64,000 nucleotides of DNA from AC-37 sp036389295 (GCA_036389295.1 DASVQB010000030.1:37729-101728); one strand, 5' to 3'. Counted from the first letter of the stretch, positions 41,774 through 50,593 are shown. Numbers and translations: made by a program. The notes: generated by a model from the letters alone, not told the origin.

Positions 41774-43207
41774 ATGACCGCGGCCGAGCAGGCGGCAGCC
41801 GTCCGGAGCGGAGAGGTCTCGGCTCGGGAGCTGGTCCAGGCCTCGCTCGACGCGATCGAGCGGCTGGACCCGGAGGTCAACGCGTTCGTCACGCTCGCCG
41901 CGGACCGCGCGCTGGCCGAGGCCGACGCGATCGACCGCGCGGCGGCGGAGCCGGGCGAGCCGGAGGACGGCCGGCCGCTCGCGGGCGTGCCGGTCGGCGT
42001 CAAGGACGTCGGCGTCCTCACCGAGGGCATCCGGACGACGTTCGGCAGCGCGCTCGCCGGCGACTTCGTGCCGACCTTCGACACCGCCCCGGTCGCCAGG
42101 CTGAGGGCCGCCGGCGCGATCGTCGTGGGGAAGACTAACACGCCCGAGTTCGGCATCACGCCGGTGACCGAGCCCGACCGGTTCGGCCCGACGCGCAATC
42201 CCTGGGACCCGTCGCGGACGGCCGGCGGCTCGTCCGGAGGGAGCGCGGCGGCGGTTGCGGCGGGGATGGTCGCGCTCGCCCACGGGAGCGACGGCGGCGG
42301 CTCGATCCGCATCCCGGCGTCGTGCTGCGGGCTGGTCGGGCTCAAGCCGAGCCGCGGCCGCGTGTCGAACGCGCCGCTGCCCGAGGCGGCCTCCGGGCTG
42401 GTGGCGGACGGCGTCCTCACCCACACGGTCGAGGACACCGCCCTCGCGCTGGACGTCCTCGCCGGCTACGAGTGGGGCGACGCCGCCTCGCCGCCCCCGC
42501 CGCGGACGAGCTTCGCCGACGCCGCCGGGCGCGAGCCCGGCCGGCTCAGGGTCGGCCTGGCGGTGGTGCCGCCGACGGGCGACGAGGTCGACCCCGAGTG
42601 CGCAGCCGCCACGCGCGAGACGGCCGAGCTGCTCGAGTCGCTCGGCCACGAGGTCGAGGAGTCCGCCCCGCGCTGGGACGACGAGGCGGCGCTGACGGCG
42701 TTCCTCGACGTGTGGGCCGCCGACATGGCGATCTCGGTCGAGCCGGTGCGGCGCATGTCGCCCGACCCCGACGCGATCGAGCCGCTCACGCGCGAGCTGC
42801 TCGACCGCGCCCGGTCCCTTCCTCCGCTGCGCGTGCTGGAGGCGCTCACGTTCGGCCGGCGCTACTCGCGCCGCGTCGTGCGCTGGTGGGCCGACCACGA
42901 CGTCCTCGTGACGCCCACGCTCGCGCGGCCGCCTATCCCGCACGGGTCGCTCGACCCGCCGCCGGGCGAGCCGGCCATGGCGGGCTTCGACGCCGCCCTG
43001 CGCTTCGTCCCGTTCACGCCGACCTTCAACGTCACCGGGCAGCCCGCGATCTCGCTGCCGCTCCACGAGTCGGCCGACGGCCTCCCGGTCGGCGTCCAGC
43101 TGGTCGGGCCGCCGGCGGGCGAGGAGCTGCTGCTCTCGCTCGCCGCGCAGGTCGAGCGGGCCGCGCCGTGGGCGGACCGCCGCCCGGCGCCCGTCGCGGC
43201 CCGATAG
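41774..43207 (+). CDS. Amidase (amidase signature family)
   Basis: A 477-residue amidase hydrolysing carboxylic amides. The Ser-cisSer-Lys triad is visible: Lys77 in GVPVGVKDVG, the cis-Ser in TAGGSSGGSAAA (about 153-154) and the nucleophile Ser177 in GSDGGGSIRIPA. PAISLPLHESADGLPVGVQLVGPP at the C terminus is the family's substrate-channel region. Length is typical. No GatB/GatC neighbours, so it is a free-standing amidase, not the tRNA-amidating GatA. Substrate unknown. Confidence 0.88.
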   Translation: MTAAEQAAAVRSGEVSARELVQASLDAIERLDPEVNAFVTLAADRALAEADAIDRAAAEPGEPEDGRPLAGVPVGVKDVGVLTEGIRTTFGSALAGDFVPTFDTAPVARLRAAGAIVVGKTNTPEFGITPVTEPDRFGPTRNPWDPSRTAGGSSGGSAAAVAAGMVALAHGSDGGGSIRIPASCCGLVGLKPSRGRVSNAPLPEAASGLVADGVLTHTVEDTALALDVLAGYEWGDAASPPPPRTSFADAAGREPGRLRVGLAVVPPTGDEVDPECAAATRETAELLESLGHEVEESAPRWDDEAALTAFLDVWAADMAISVEPVRRMSPDPDAIEPLTRELLDRARSLPPLRVLEALTFGRRYSRRVVRWWADHDVLVTPTLARPPIPHGSLDPPPGEPAMAGFDAALRFVPFTPTFNVTGQPAISLPLHESADGLPVGVQLVGPPAGEELLLSLAAQVERAAPWADRRPAPVAAR

Positions 43208-43252
43208 CCGGGCGAGAGGCGACCGCCGCGGCCCGGTAGTCGGGCGACAGCG

Positions 43253-44410
43253 TCAGCCGGCGAACACGGCGAGCGTCGCCGTGAACCCGTGCAGGAAGCT
43301 GCGCGAGCCCACGGGGCCGATCTCGCCGGCGCAGAAGAACCCCGCCGCCGCGGCGCCGCCGAACGCCGTGTCGAGGGCGGCGGCGTCGTGGTGGGGGACC
43401 GGGAACATGTTGCTGCCGCGGCCGTTGCAGGTGAACAGCAGCGCGCCGGCCGGCGGCCGCGGAAGCGACGCCGCCTCCCGCTCGAGCGCCTCGCGCAGGT
43501 CCTCGTCGGCCGAGCCGGCGTCGCGGGCCTGGAGGCGCACGGTCTGCCCCACCCGGACTCGCTCGCCGACCGTCACGCTGCCGGCCTCCTCGTCCATCCC
43601 GAGCAGGCCGCGGATCAGGAAGTCGCCGCGCTCGTAGTCGGGCTGGTTCTCGTCGATCACGATGCCGAGCAGCAGGCCGCGCGCGGCGAGGGCGCGCTCG
43701 TCGTCGTCGAGCTCGGCGATCGCCTCCTTCAGCCGCAGGAGCGCCGGCCTGCTCGCGAGCTCCTCGATCACGTTGTCCTCGCACGCCGTCACGACCATCT
43801 CGGGGCCGAGCGGCCGGGCGCCCTGCGAGACGCACGCGCGAACGTCGACGTCGCGGAGCGCGACGCCCACGGCTCCGCGGTCCTCGACCGCGCCGTCGCG
43901 GAGGAGCACCGCATGGCCGGGGCCGCCGCCGGCGCTCGACAGGCCGCCGACGACCGGGAGGCCCGGGTGCTCCTCGCCGAGCTCCTCCAGCAGCGGCTCG
44001 ACCGGGAAGCTGTAGGGGTCGGCCAGGAGGATCACCGCGTCGCTGCCGTCGAGGTCCGGCATCCCCGCCACCGCCAGCTCCGACTCGCCCGCGGAGAGCG
44101 CCTCGAGGTGGAACGACCGGACGTCGGCGCCCGGAAGCGAGGCCGCCCACACCGCGACGCCGCCGTCCTCCAGCTCGCGCCCGGAGCCGACGACGCCCTG
44201 CGCGCCGCAGCCGATCAGCGCGCCGGGGCGGAGGCGCTCCTCCACGGCGGCGAGGCCCTCCTCGGCGCGGTCGAGGCTGCGCGCGCCCGCGAAGGCGACG
44301 ACGAGGTCGGCCGGCGCGCCGCCGAGGGCGAGCTGCGCGCGGGCGGCCGCCTCGGCGAAGGCGTCGACGCCGTCGTCCGCGGCCAGGCCGCTGCCGATCC
44401 GCGCGCTCAT
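43253..44410 (-). CDS. FIST domain protein (FIST_N + FIST_C)
   Basis: A 385-residue protein. The N-terminal FIST domain has ADLVVAFAGARSLDRAEEGLAAVEERLRPGALIGCGAQGVVGSGRELEDGGVAVWAASL, and the C-terminal part has RPLGPEMVVTACEDNVIEEL, LIRGLLGMDEEAGSVTVGERVRVGQTVRLQARDA and GALLFTCNGRGSNMFPVPHHD...FFCAGEIGPVGSRSFLHGFTA. FIST domains are thought to sense small ligands, perhaps amino acids, upstream of signalling modules; here no signalling domain is attached. It lies downstream of DUF72 and DnaE2 on the same strand and may belong to the SOS transcript. Confidence 0.85.
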   Translation of the reverse strand: MSARIGSGLAADDGVDAFAEAAARAQLALGGAPADLVVAFAGARSLDRAEEGLAAVEERLRPGALIGCGAQGVVGSGRELEDGGVAVWAASLPGADVRSFHLEALSAGESELAVAGMPDLDGSDAVILLADPYSFPVEPLLEELGEEHPGLPVVGGLSSAGGGPGHAVLLRDGAVEDRGAVGVALRDVDVRACVSQGARPLGPEMVVTACEDNVIEELASRPALLRLKEAIAELDDDERALAARGLLLGIVIDENQPDYERGDFLIRGLLGMDEEAGSVTVGERVRVGQTVRLQARDAGSADEDLREALEREAASLPRPPAGALLFTCNGRGSNMFPVPHHDAAALDTAFGGAAAAGFFCAGEIGPVGSRSFLHGFTATLAVFAG

Positions 44411-44447
44411 CGCGAGCCGGCTCGCGTCGGCGGGGGCGGGGGCGCCG

Positions 44448-45380
44448 TCACAGCGCCCTCAGCTGCTCGCCGGCGGCCGGCGACGGCCCCGGGTCCTGGC
44501 CGACCAGCGCGCGGAACCGGCTGGCCGCGGTCGGCGCGTCGGCACCGCGATTGTTGTTGAACATCGTGTGCACCTCGCGGGCCTGCTCGGCCATCGACCG
44601 CGCGCGCGTCGCGATCTCCTCGAGCTCCTCGTCCGTGTACTCCCAGCCGAAGCGCTCCGCGACCGTCTTCCCGTGCATGTACCCGTGGGCGTTGCGGCCG
44701 TGCATGCGGACGTACGCCAGCCGGTCGGTCGTCACCGCGTCGACCGGCGGCATGATCGGCACGTGCGACTCGCGCGGCGCGTCGACGGCGACGAACGCCG
44801 CGCCGCGGCCGGACAGGTGCTCGAAGGTGCTCTCGGCCCGGCGCTCCTCGACCCAGCCGCGGTGGCGCAGCTCGACCGCCACCACGCGCGGCGCGAGGCG
44901 CTCGATCAGGGCGTCGAGCTCATCCAGGCCGTGGTCGTGCGGCGAGAAGGCGGGCGTGAGCTGGAGGAGGAAGGCGCCGAGCTTGCCCGCCTCCTCGAGC
45001 GGGGCGACCGCGTCGAGGATCCGGTCGGCCATCGCCAGCTCGAGCTCGGGGGTCAGCAGCACGCGGCCGCGCGAGTTGGTCTCGGCGCCGTCGCGGAGGT
45101 CGGGCGGAAGCGACTTGAGGTCGGCGGCGTGGCGGGAGAGCAGGCGGTGCAGCTTCACGTCGAACGTGAAGCCGTCGGGCGTCGCGCGCGCCCAGCGCTC
45201 GACGGTGCTCGTCTCCGGGACGGCGTAGAAGCTGGAGTTCAGCTCGACGGCCTCGAACCGCTCCGCGTACCAGGACAGGCGGTCGCGGGCCGCCATCCCG
45301 GACGGGTACCACTCCTCGACGAAGCCGGGGTCCGCCCAGCTCGAGGTCCCGACGACGATGCGACCGGCCACGGCCTGCAC
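44448..45380 (-). CDS. DUF72 (YecE-like) protein
   Basis: A 310-residue TIM-barrel-like DUF72 protein: GRIVVGTSSWADPGFVEEWYP, FEAVELNSSFYAVPETSTVERWARATPDGFTFDVKLHRLLSRH, VVAVELRHRGWVEE, AYVRMHGRN and FNNNRGADAPTAASRF. The conserved E, N, K, H and the final NNN motif line the barrel end. Its biochemical activity is unknown. It follows dnaE2 by 9 bases, so co-transcription with the mutagenesis genes is likely. Confidence 0.88.
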   Translation of the reverse strand: MQAVAGRIVVGTSSWADPGFVEEWYPSGMAARDRLSWYAERFEAVELNSSFYAVPETSTVERWARATPDGFTFDVKLHRLLSRHAADLKSLPPDLRDGAETNSRGRVLLTPELELAMADRILDAVAPLEEAGKLGAFLLQLTPAFSPHDHGLDELDALIERLAPRVVAVELRHRGWVEERRAESTFEHLSGRGAAFVAVDAPRESHVPIMPPVDAVTTDRLAYVRMHGRNAHGYMHGKTVAERFGWEYTDEELEEIATRARSMAEQAREVHTMFNNNRGADAPTAASRFRALVGQDPGPSPAAGEQLRAL

Positions 45381-45389
45381 GGTAGTGGC

Positions 45390-48300
45390 TCATCCCCTGC
45401 GGCCGAAGCTGTGCGCCGCGGGGACGACCGCGCGGAGGTCGCCGGCGGCGTCTGCCGGGGCCCGCTCGGCGTCCTCTTCGGTGCTCCACGCGCGGCGCGG
45501 CTCGATGTGGCGGACCTCGCCGAGCGGCAGGTCGGGCCGCTCCAGCCGCCGCACGGAGTCGGCGACCACGTTCACGACCCCCTCGCGCCGCTCGAGCCTG
45601 CCCTCCACCACGACGAGCGGCTCGGTCCTGACGGTCAGGCGGTGGCGCTCGTAGACGGGCGGGGCGACGATCGCGTTGATCGCGCCGTGCTCGTCCTCGA
45701 GCAGCATGAACGTGACGCCCTTCGCGGTCGCCGGCCGCTGGCGGGCCACCACCAGCCCGGCGACCCTCACCCTGCTCCCGTGCCGGACGCCGTCGAGGTC
45801 CGCGCTCGTGAGCACGTCCGCCGGCAGGACCGGCCGCATCAGCTCGAGCGGGTGCTCGCGGAGCGTGACCTTGGTGGAGCCGTAGTCGGCGATCAGGCGC
45901 TCCCACGGCGTCAGCTCCCGCAGCTCCGGCGCTCCCGCCGGCTCGAGCGGCAGCGCGAGCTGCGTGCCATCGGAGACGGTCTCCCCGTGCGCCGAGACGC
46001 CCAGCAGCCACAGCGCCTGCCGCCGCCCGCCCTCGACCAGCGCGTCGCACGCCCCGGCCCACGCAAGCCGCTCGAGCGCGTCCCGCCTCGCCCCGCACCG
46101 CCCGGCGAGCTCGGCGATCGAGGAGAACGCCCCTCCCCGCTCCCGCTCCTCGACAACCTCCCGGACGTCGCCCGAAGCGACCCCGGCCACATAGCCGAGG
46201 CCGATGCGGACGCCGAGCGAGGCGGCAGGGGGAGCGGCGACAGGACCCGCCCGCCGAGGCGCCCGCGCCGCCACCGGTTCGACAGAGCACTCCGCCCCCG
46301 ACCGCAGTACGCACGGCGGCAGGACCGGGATCCCCCTCCGCTGCGCCTCGTGCACCAGGGAGTCCGGGGGGTAGAACCCCATCGGCTGCTCGTTCAGCAG
46401 TCCGCACAGGAACTCGGCCCCGTAGTGCACCCGCAGCCAGGTCGACTGGTAGGCGAGCAGCCCGAACGCCGCCGAGTGCGCCTTGGGGAACCCGAACCCC
46501 GAGAACCCGACGATCTGCGAGTACACCCTCCGCGCCGTGGCCGGCGACGCCCCGAGCGCCACGGCCCCCTCCACGAACTTCGCCTCGTAGGCCCGCATCG
46601 CCGCCTCCGAGCGGTTGCGGCTCATGGCCCGCCGCAGACCCTCGGCCTCGCCGGGCGTGAAGCCGGCGAACGCCATCGCGACCTCGATCACCTGGTCCTG
46701 GAAGACGATCGCGCCGAGGGTGTCGCGCAGGACCGGCTCGAGCGAGGGATGCTCGTAGGGGACCTCGAAGGTCGGGTCCGCCCGCAGCGCCTTCCGCCGC
46801 TCGATGTAGGGGTGGACCGCGCCGCCCTGGATCGGCCCCGGCCGCACGAGCGCCACCTGGACCGTGAGGTCGTCGAGCGACTCCGGCCGGGTGCGCTTCA
46901 GCATCTGCATCTGGGCGCGGCTCTCGATCTGGAACACGCCCATCGTCTCCGCCTGCTGGATCTCCTCGTAGACGCGCGAGTCGTCGAGCGGGATCCGCGA
47001 GAGGTCGACCCGCTCGCCGCGCACGCGGGCGATCTCGTCGACGCAGCGCTCGACCGCCGAGAGCATCCCGAGGCCGAGCAGGTCGATCTTCAGGAACCCC
47101 GCGTCGCTGCACGAGTCCTTGTCCCACTGGACCATCTGGCGGCCGGTCATCGCCGCCGGCTGGATCGGGCAGATCTCGTCCAGCGGCTGGGTCGAGATGA
47201 CCATGCCGCCGACGTGCTGGGTCACGTGGCGGGGCAGCCCCCAGGCCTCGCGCACGAGCCGGACCAGCGCCTGCCAGCGGGGCGACGCGGCCCGGCGCTC
47301 GCCGACCGCCTCGGCGAGGTGCCGGTCCGCGTAGTCGCCGCCCCACGGGTTCGCCGCGCGCGCCGCGCGCTCGACCTCGCCGGGCGGCAGCCCGAGCGCC
47401 TTCCCGAAGTCGCGGACGCCCGAGCGCGACTGGTAGGTGGCGAACGCGGCGACGAGCGCCGAGCGGTCGTGCCCGTAGCGCTCGTGCACGCGCGGGATCA
47501 GCCTCTCGCGGACGTCGCGGGAGAAGTCGAGGTCGATGTCCGGGAGCGCGGTGAGCTCCTCGTTCAGGAAGCGGCCGAGGAACAGCTCGTTCTCGACCGG
47601 GTCGACGTGCGAGAGGCCGGTGAGGTAGCAGACGATCGACGAGACGCTCGACCCCCGGCCGCGCCCGGGCGGGAGCAGGGCGCGCGCCGAGTCGCGGCCC
47701 CGCACCTCGACCGCGACCTCGCGGGCCAGCTCGAGCATGTCGCGGTGGAGCAGGAAGAACCCGGCCAGGTCGAGCGTGCGGATGATCGCCAGCTCCTCTC
47801 GGAGGCGGCGAGCGGCCTCGGCCCGGCTCGGGCGGCCGGCGTAGCGCTCGTCGAGCAGGTGGGTGCACAGCTCGGTCAGGCGGCGGTCCGCCGTGCCGTC
47901 CTCGGAGCCGGGGTAGCGGTAGCCGAGGTCGCAGGCGAGGTCGAACTCGAGGCGCTCGGCCAGGCGGCCGGACTCCTCGACCGCGTCCGGGTGGTCGGGG
48001 AAGCGGGCGGCCATGGCCTCCGGCGGGGCGAGCACGTGGGACGAGTTGCCGCGGCGCAGCGGCTCCGACTCGTCGAGAGTGGCCTTCGACCGCACCGCCA
48101 CGAAGGCGTCCTGGAGCTCCGCCCGCGTGCGCGCGTGCGCGTGGACGTTGCCGGTGGCGACGCACGGAACCCCGATCCGGTCGGCGAGCTGGGCGAGCAG
48201 GCGGTTTCGGCGGCGGTCGCGGCGGGAGAACGGCCGCTGAAGCTCCACGCGCAGGCGGTCGGGCCCGAACGCCGTGTGGAGCCGGCGGGCGAGCGCCGCC

Positions 48301-48740
48301 GCCTCGGCGTGCCGGTCGCGCTCGACCCGGGCGGCCAGGGCGCCGTCCCCGGCGCACCCCGACAGGCAGACGAGCCCGGCCGCGTGACGCTCCACGTCGT
48401 CGAGGCGGGTCCGCGGCGGGGTCGGGTCGGCCGGCCGCTCGCGCGTGCCCGCGTGGGCCTTCGTGATCAGCCGGCAGAGGTTCGCGTAGCCGGTCCGGTC
48501 CTGGCACAGCAGGGTGAGGTGGTGCCCGTCGTCGAGCGTGAGCTCGGCCCCCACGATCGCCCTGACGCCGAGCGGCCGGCACGCCTGCGCCAGCTCCATC
48601 GAGCCGTGCAGCCCGTCGTGGTCGGTGAGCCCGATGGCCCGATGCCCCTGCTCCGCCGCCGCGGCGGCGATCTCGACCGGATGCGAGGCCCCGTCGAGGA
48701 ACGAGAACGCGGAGTGGCAGTGGAGCTCGACGTACGGCAT
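45390..48740 (-). CDS. dnaE2: Error-prone DNA polymerase DnaE2
   Basis: A 1116-residue C-family polymerase of the DnaE2 class. The PHP domain opens PYVELHCHSAFSFLDGASHP and GLTDHDGLHGSMEL. The palm contains PDIDLDFSRDVRERLI (two catalytic Asp) and RPGPIQGGAVHPYIERRK, the DnaE2-specific variant of the fingers motif. FPKAHSAAFGLLAYQSTWLRVHYGAEFLCGLLNEQPMGFY and a C-terminal OB fold (GSRVRVAGLVVARQRPATAKGVTFMLLEDEHG) complete it. It is shorter than replicative DnaE1, and it lies beside ImuB. The ATG at 48740 is 4 bases from a LexA-type box; an upstream in-frame ATG at 48761 would place the box inside the coding sequence. Confidence 0.93.
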   Translation of the reverse strand: MPYVELHCHSAFSFLDGASHPVEIAAAAAEQGHRAIGLTDHDGLHGSMELAQACRPLGVRAIVGAELTLDDGHHLTLLCQDRTGYANLCRLITKAHAGTRERPADPTPPRTRLDDVERHAAGLVCLSGCAGDGALAARVERDRHAEAAALARRLHTAFGPDRLRVELQRPFSRRDRRRNRLLAQLADRIGVPCVATGNVHAHARTRAELQDAFVAVRSKATLDESEPLRRGNSSHVLAPPEAMAARFPDHPDAVEESGRLAERLEFDLACDLGYRYPGSEDGTADRRLTELCTHLLDERYAGRPSRAEAARRLREELAIIRTLDLAGFFLLHRDMLELAREVAVEVRGRDSARALLPPGRGRGSSVSSIVCYLTGLSHVDPVENELFLGRFLNEELTALPDIDLDFSRDVRERLIPRVHERYGHDRSALVAAFATYQSRSGVRDFGKALGLPPGEVERAARAANPWGGDYADRHLAEAVGERRAASPRWQALVRLVREAWGLPRHVTQHVGGMVISTQPLDEICPIQPAAMTGRQMVQWDKDSCSDAGFLKIDLLGLGMLSAVERCVDEIARVRGERVDLSRIPLDDSRVYEEIQQAETMGVFQIESRAQMQMLKRTRPESLDDLTVQVALVRPGPIQGGAVHPYIERRKALRADPTFEVPYEHPSLEPVLRDTLGAIVFQDQVIEVAMAFAGFTPGEAEGLRRAMSRNRSEAAMRAYEAKFVEGAVALGASPATARRVYSQIVGFSGFGFPKAHSAAFGLLAYQSTWLRVHYGAEFLCGLLNEQPMGFYPPDSLVHEAQRRGIPVLPPCVLRSGAECSVEPVAARAPRRAGPVAAPPAASLGVRIGLGYVAGVASGDVREVVEERERGGAFSSIAELAGRCGARRDALERLAWAGACDALVEGGRRQALWLLGVSAHGETVSDGTQLALPLEPAGAPELRELTPWERLIADYGSTKVTLREHPLELMRPVLPADVLTSADLDGVRHGSRVRVAGLVVARQRPATAKGVTFMLLEDEHGAINAIVAPPVYERHRLTVRTEPLVVVEGRLERREGVVNVVADSVRRLERPDLPLGEVRHIEPRRAWSTEEDAERAPADAAGDLRAVVPAAHSFGRRG

Positions 48741-48744
48741 CGTA

Positions 48745-48758
48745 CGAACACATGTTCG
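48745..48758 (-). promoter_or_regulatory. LexA-type (SOS) box at dnaE2
   Basis: CGAAC-ACAT-GTTCG on the plus strand, a perfect inverted repeat with 4-base spacer matching the actinobacterial/Gram-positive LexA consensus CGAACN4GTTCG. It ends 4 bases upstream of the dnaE2 ATG, so LexA binding would cover the transcription start or ribosome-loading site. Its near twin lies at 50490 upstream of imuB. Confidence 0.85.
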
Positions 48759-48776
48759 CATGGACCGGCGCGGACC

Positions 48777-49019
48777 TCAACCCGTTTGCTCGAACCACCC
48801 CCCTCCCAGCACGTCGCGGAACACGACGGCGTTGCGGCCGCCCGCCAGCACCAGCTCGAAGTAGCGGCGGCGGAGCGGGGTGCCGGTCCACCAGCGGTCC
48901 TCGACGACCCACTCCTCGAGCACGGCCTCGACGCGCTCGCCGCGGAGGGCCGAGGGGACGCCGCTGCGGTCGACCCGGACGCAGACGCCGCGCGGGCGGG
49001 CGAGGCGGCGGACGCTCAT
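48777..49019 (-). CDS. DUF6504 family protein of the mutagenesis cassette
   Basis: An 80-residue protein between imuB and dnaE2, ATG at 49019 overlapping the imuB stop by 4 bases. It is beta-rich with conserved VEAVLEEWVVEDRWWTGTPLRRRYFELVLAGG and FRDVLGGGWFEQ, the DUF6504 pattern. Function unknown; the genetic coupling to ImuB and DnaE2 recurs in actinobacteria as far as I recall, suggesting an accessory subunit of the mutasome. 36 bases separate it from dnaE2, which has its own LexA box. Confidence 0.8.
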   Translation of the reverse strand: MSVRRLARPRGVCVRVDRSGVPSALRGERVEAVLEEWVVEDRWWTGTPLRRRYFELVLAGGRNAVVFRDVLGGGWFEQTG

Positions 49020-50488
49020 CGCGGGCCTCCGGCGGGGAGCGGGGAGCCCTCCGCGGGGAGCGGGCGACGGGAGCCCTCCGTGGGGAGCGGGGAGCCCGCT
49101 GCGGGCAGTGGCCGGGCGAGGGACGGCGGGGCCGGAGCGGCGGGCCCCGGTCCCCTGCGGCCGGGCCGGCCGGGCCGGCCGGGCCGGCCGGGGTCGGTGG
49201 GCGTCGGGAACGGCGCCAGAACCGCCCGGCGCTCGGGCAGGCGCGAGTCGGGGTCGACCTCGAGGACGCGCAGGGCGGCGTCCGGGCCGGCGGCCTGGCG
49301 GGCCTGGTCCACTGCGTCGGCGATCCGGAGCCGGCGCGCCTCGGCCGGCGAGTCCTCGACCAGGCGCTCCTGGTCGTGCGCGGGCGGCCCGAAGGCCATC
49401 ACCTCGAGGCCGAGCGACTCGGCCGGCGCCGGCAGGCCGGGCAGCCTGACCGCGACGGCGGTGCGGATCCGCTCCGGGTCCGCGCTCGGCGCCCGCAGCG
49501 TGACCTGCGCGCGCCAGGTGCCGCCCTCCACGAACCGCGCCGAGAGGGCCAGCCCGCGCACGGTCCTCCCCCTCCGCTCGGCGCGGGCGAGCAGCCGCGC
49601 CACCAGCAGCTCCAGGGCCCGCTCGAGCTGCGGCCCCGAGGCCGCCTCCGGGAGGTCGAGCCGCTCGAGCACCGGCTCCGGCGGCCGCCGCACGTCGAGC
49701 GGCGTGTCGCGGCCCTGCGCCAGGTCGAGCGCCAGGAGCCCCGGGTGGCCGAAGCGCTCGGCCATCGCGGGGGCGGGCATGGCCGCGAGCTCGCCGAGCG
49801 TGCGGATGCCGAGCCGCTCCAGCGTCTCCGGCAGCCCGGCCAGCTCCGGCCGCGTGCGCAGGAGCCCGACCGCGAGCGGCGCCAGGAAGGGCCGCACGGC
49901 CTCGGCCGGCACGACGACGGCCCCGGAGGAGGCCGCGACGAAGGCGCGCCGGGCCGCCGCCGCGGCCGAGGCGGCCGCCGCGCCGCCGCGCCGCGACCCG
50001 GCCGGCGCGGCCCCGGCGCCCCTCCGCCGGGGCCGCGCCCGCAGGGCCGCCGCGTAGGCGCCGAACCGGCTCGGCGCCGCCCCCATCCGCACCGCCCCCC
50101 CGAGCGCGGTGCGCGCGGCGGACAGGACCCCCTCGATCCCCCCGCCGTGCAACCCGTGCAGCCCGGCGGCGTCGAAGAACGCCACGCCGGGCACGTGGGA
50201 CTCGCAGCCCGCGCCGACCCGCTCCAGCCGGTCGAGGACCCGGCCCCACGCCGATCGCTCCCGCTCGGGGTCGGGCGGCACGAGGCGCAGCTCGGGACAG
50301 CGCGCCAGCGCCTCCCCGAGCCGCATGCCGGCCGCCACCCCGTACGCCTCGGCGGGGGCGGAGGCCTGCCCCACGGCCTGCACGCCGCCCGGCTCGGGCG
50401 CGAGCGCGACCGGCTCGGCGAGCATCTCGCGCCGCTCCGACAGGGCGGCGACGAGCGCGAACCGCGGGTAGAGGACGCATACGACCAT
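49016..50488 (-). CDS. imuB: ImuB-like inactive Y-family polymerase
   Basis: A 490-residue Y-family protein beginning VVCVLYPRFALVAALSE, where the first catalytic Asp of active members (DxDxFF) is replaced, and the second acidic motif SxDE is replaced by PGVAFFDAAGL. The thumb region (LAGLPETLERLGIRTLGELAAMPAPAMAERFG) and little-finger domain (RALELLVARLLARAERRGRTVRGLALSARF) are kept. Loss of acidic residues is the ImuB hallmark: a scaffold linking the beta clamp, DnaE2 and ImuA'. The C terminus ends in Gly/Pro/Arg-rich repeats. The ATG at 50488 lies 1 base from a LexA-type box. No imuA' gene is present next to it. Confidence 0.88.
   Translation of the reverse strand: MVVCVLYPRFALVAALSERREMLAEPVALAPEPGGVQAVGQASAPAEAYGVAAGMRLGEALARCPELRLVPPDPERERSAWGRVLDRLERVGAGCESHVPGVAFFDAAGLHGLHGGGIEGVLSAARTALGGAVRMGAAPSRFGAYAAALRARPRRRGAGAAPAGSRRGGAAAASAAAAARRAFVAASSGAVVVPAEAVRPFLAPLAVGLLRTRPELAGLPETLERLGIRTLGELAAMPAPAMAERFGHPGLLALDLAQGRDTPLDVRRPPEPVLERLDLPEAASGPQLERALELLVARLLARAERRGRTVRGLALSARFVEGGTWRAQVTLRAPSADPERIRTAVAVRLPGLPAPAESLGLEVMAFGPPAHDQERLVEDSPAEARRLRIADAVDQARQAAGPDAALRVLEVDPDSRLPERRAVLAPFPTPTDPGRPGRPGRPGRRGPGPAAPAPPSLARPLPAAGSPLPTEGSRRPLPAEGSPLPAGGPR
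49023..49195. repeat. imuB: Repeats encoding the ImuB C-terminal tail
   Basis: Two repeat blocks in the 3' end of imuB: the 8-10-bp word ggggagc(g/c) with agccctccg recurring about every 15-20 bases (49030-49100), coding for repeated SPLP(A/T)EG units, and a perfect ccgggccgg run (about 49160-49195) coding for GRPGRPGRPGR. This tail is disordered in prediction; ImuB C termini usually bind partner proteins, so expansions here may change spacing rather than activity. Confidence 0.55.
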
Positions 50489-50489
50489 G

Positions 50490-50503
50490 CGAACGCATGT
50501 TCG
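50490..50503 (-). promoter_or_regulatory. LexA-type (SOS) box at imuB
   Basis: CGAAC-GCAT-GTTCG, the same inverted repeat and spacing as the dnaE2 box, ending 1 base before the imuB ATG. Such placement leaves little room for a leader, implying either a leaderless mRNA or an operator spanning the ribosome-binding site and start. The divergent pilin promoter starts only about 60 bases away. Confidence 0.85.
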
Positions 50504-50565
50504 CACACGGGGGCGACGGCACGAACCGGCGGCGGCGCCCGCGCGGCGCGTTCGGGCCTCGGCAC

Positions 50566-50593
50566 TAAAGCGACCCGGGCCTTCAGTCGATAA
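50566..50593 (+). promoter_or_regulatory. Sigma-28-like promoter of the pilin gene
   Basis: TAAA (50566-50569), 16 bases, then GTCGATAA (50586-50593). The sigma-28 (FliA/WhiG) consensus is TAAA-N15-GCCGATAA, so this differs by one base in the −10 and one in spacing. The predicted start near 50600 leaves a leader of about 60 bases. The pilM promoter at 59215-59241 has the same signature (CTAAAG ... GTCGATA). Confidence 0.6.

Noticed and set aside
41774..43207. GatA subunit of Glu-tRNA amidotransferase
   Set aside because: No gatB or gatC nearby and the C-terminal region fits generic amidases better.
45390..48740. Replicative polymerase DnaE1
   Set aside because: Length, the fingers motif, the C-terminal OB arrangement and association with ImuB/DUF6504 and a LexA box all indicate DnaE2.
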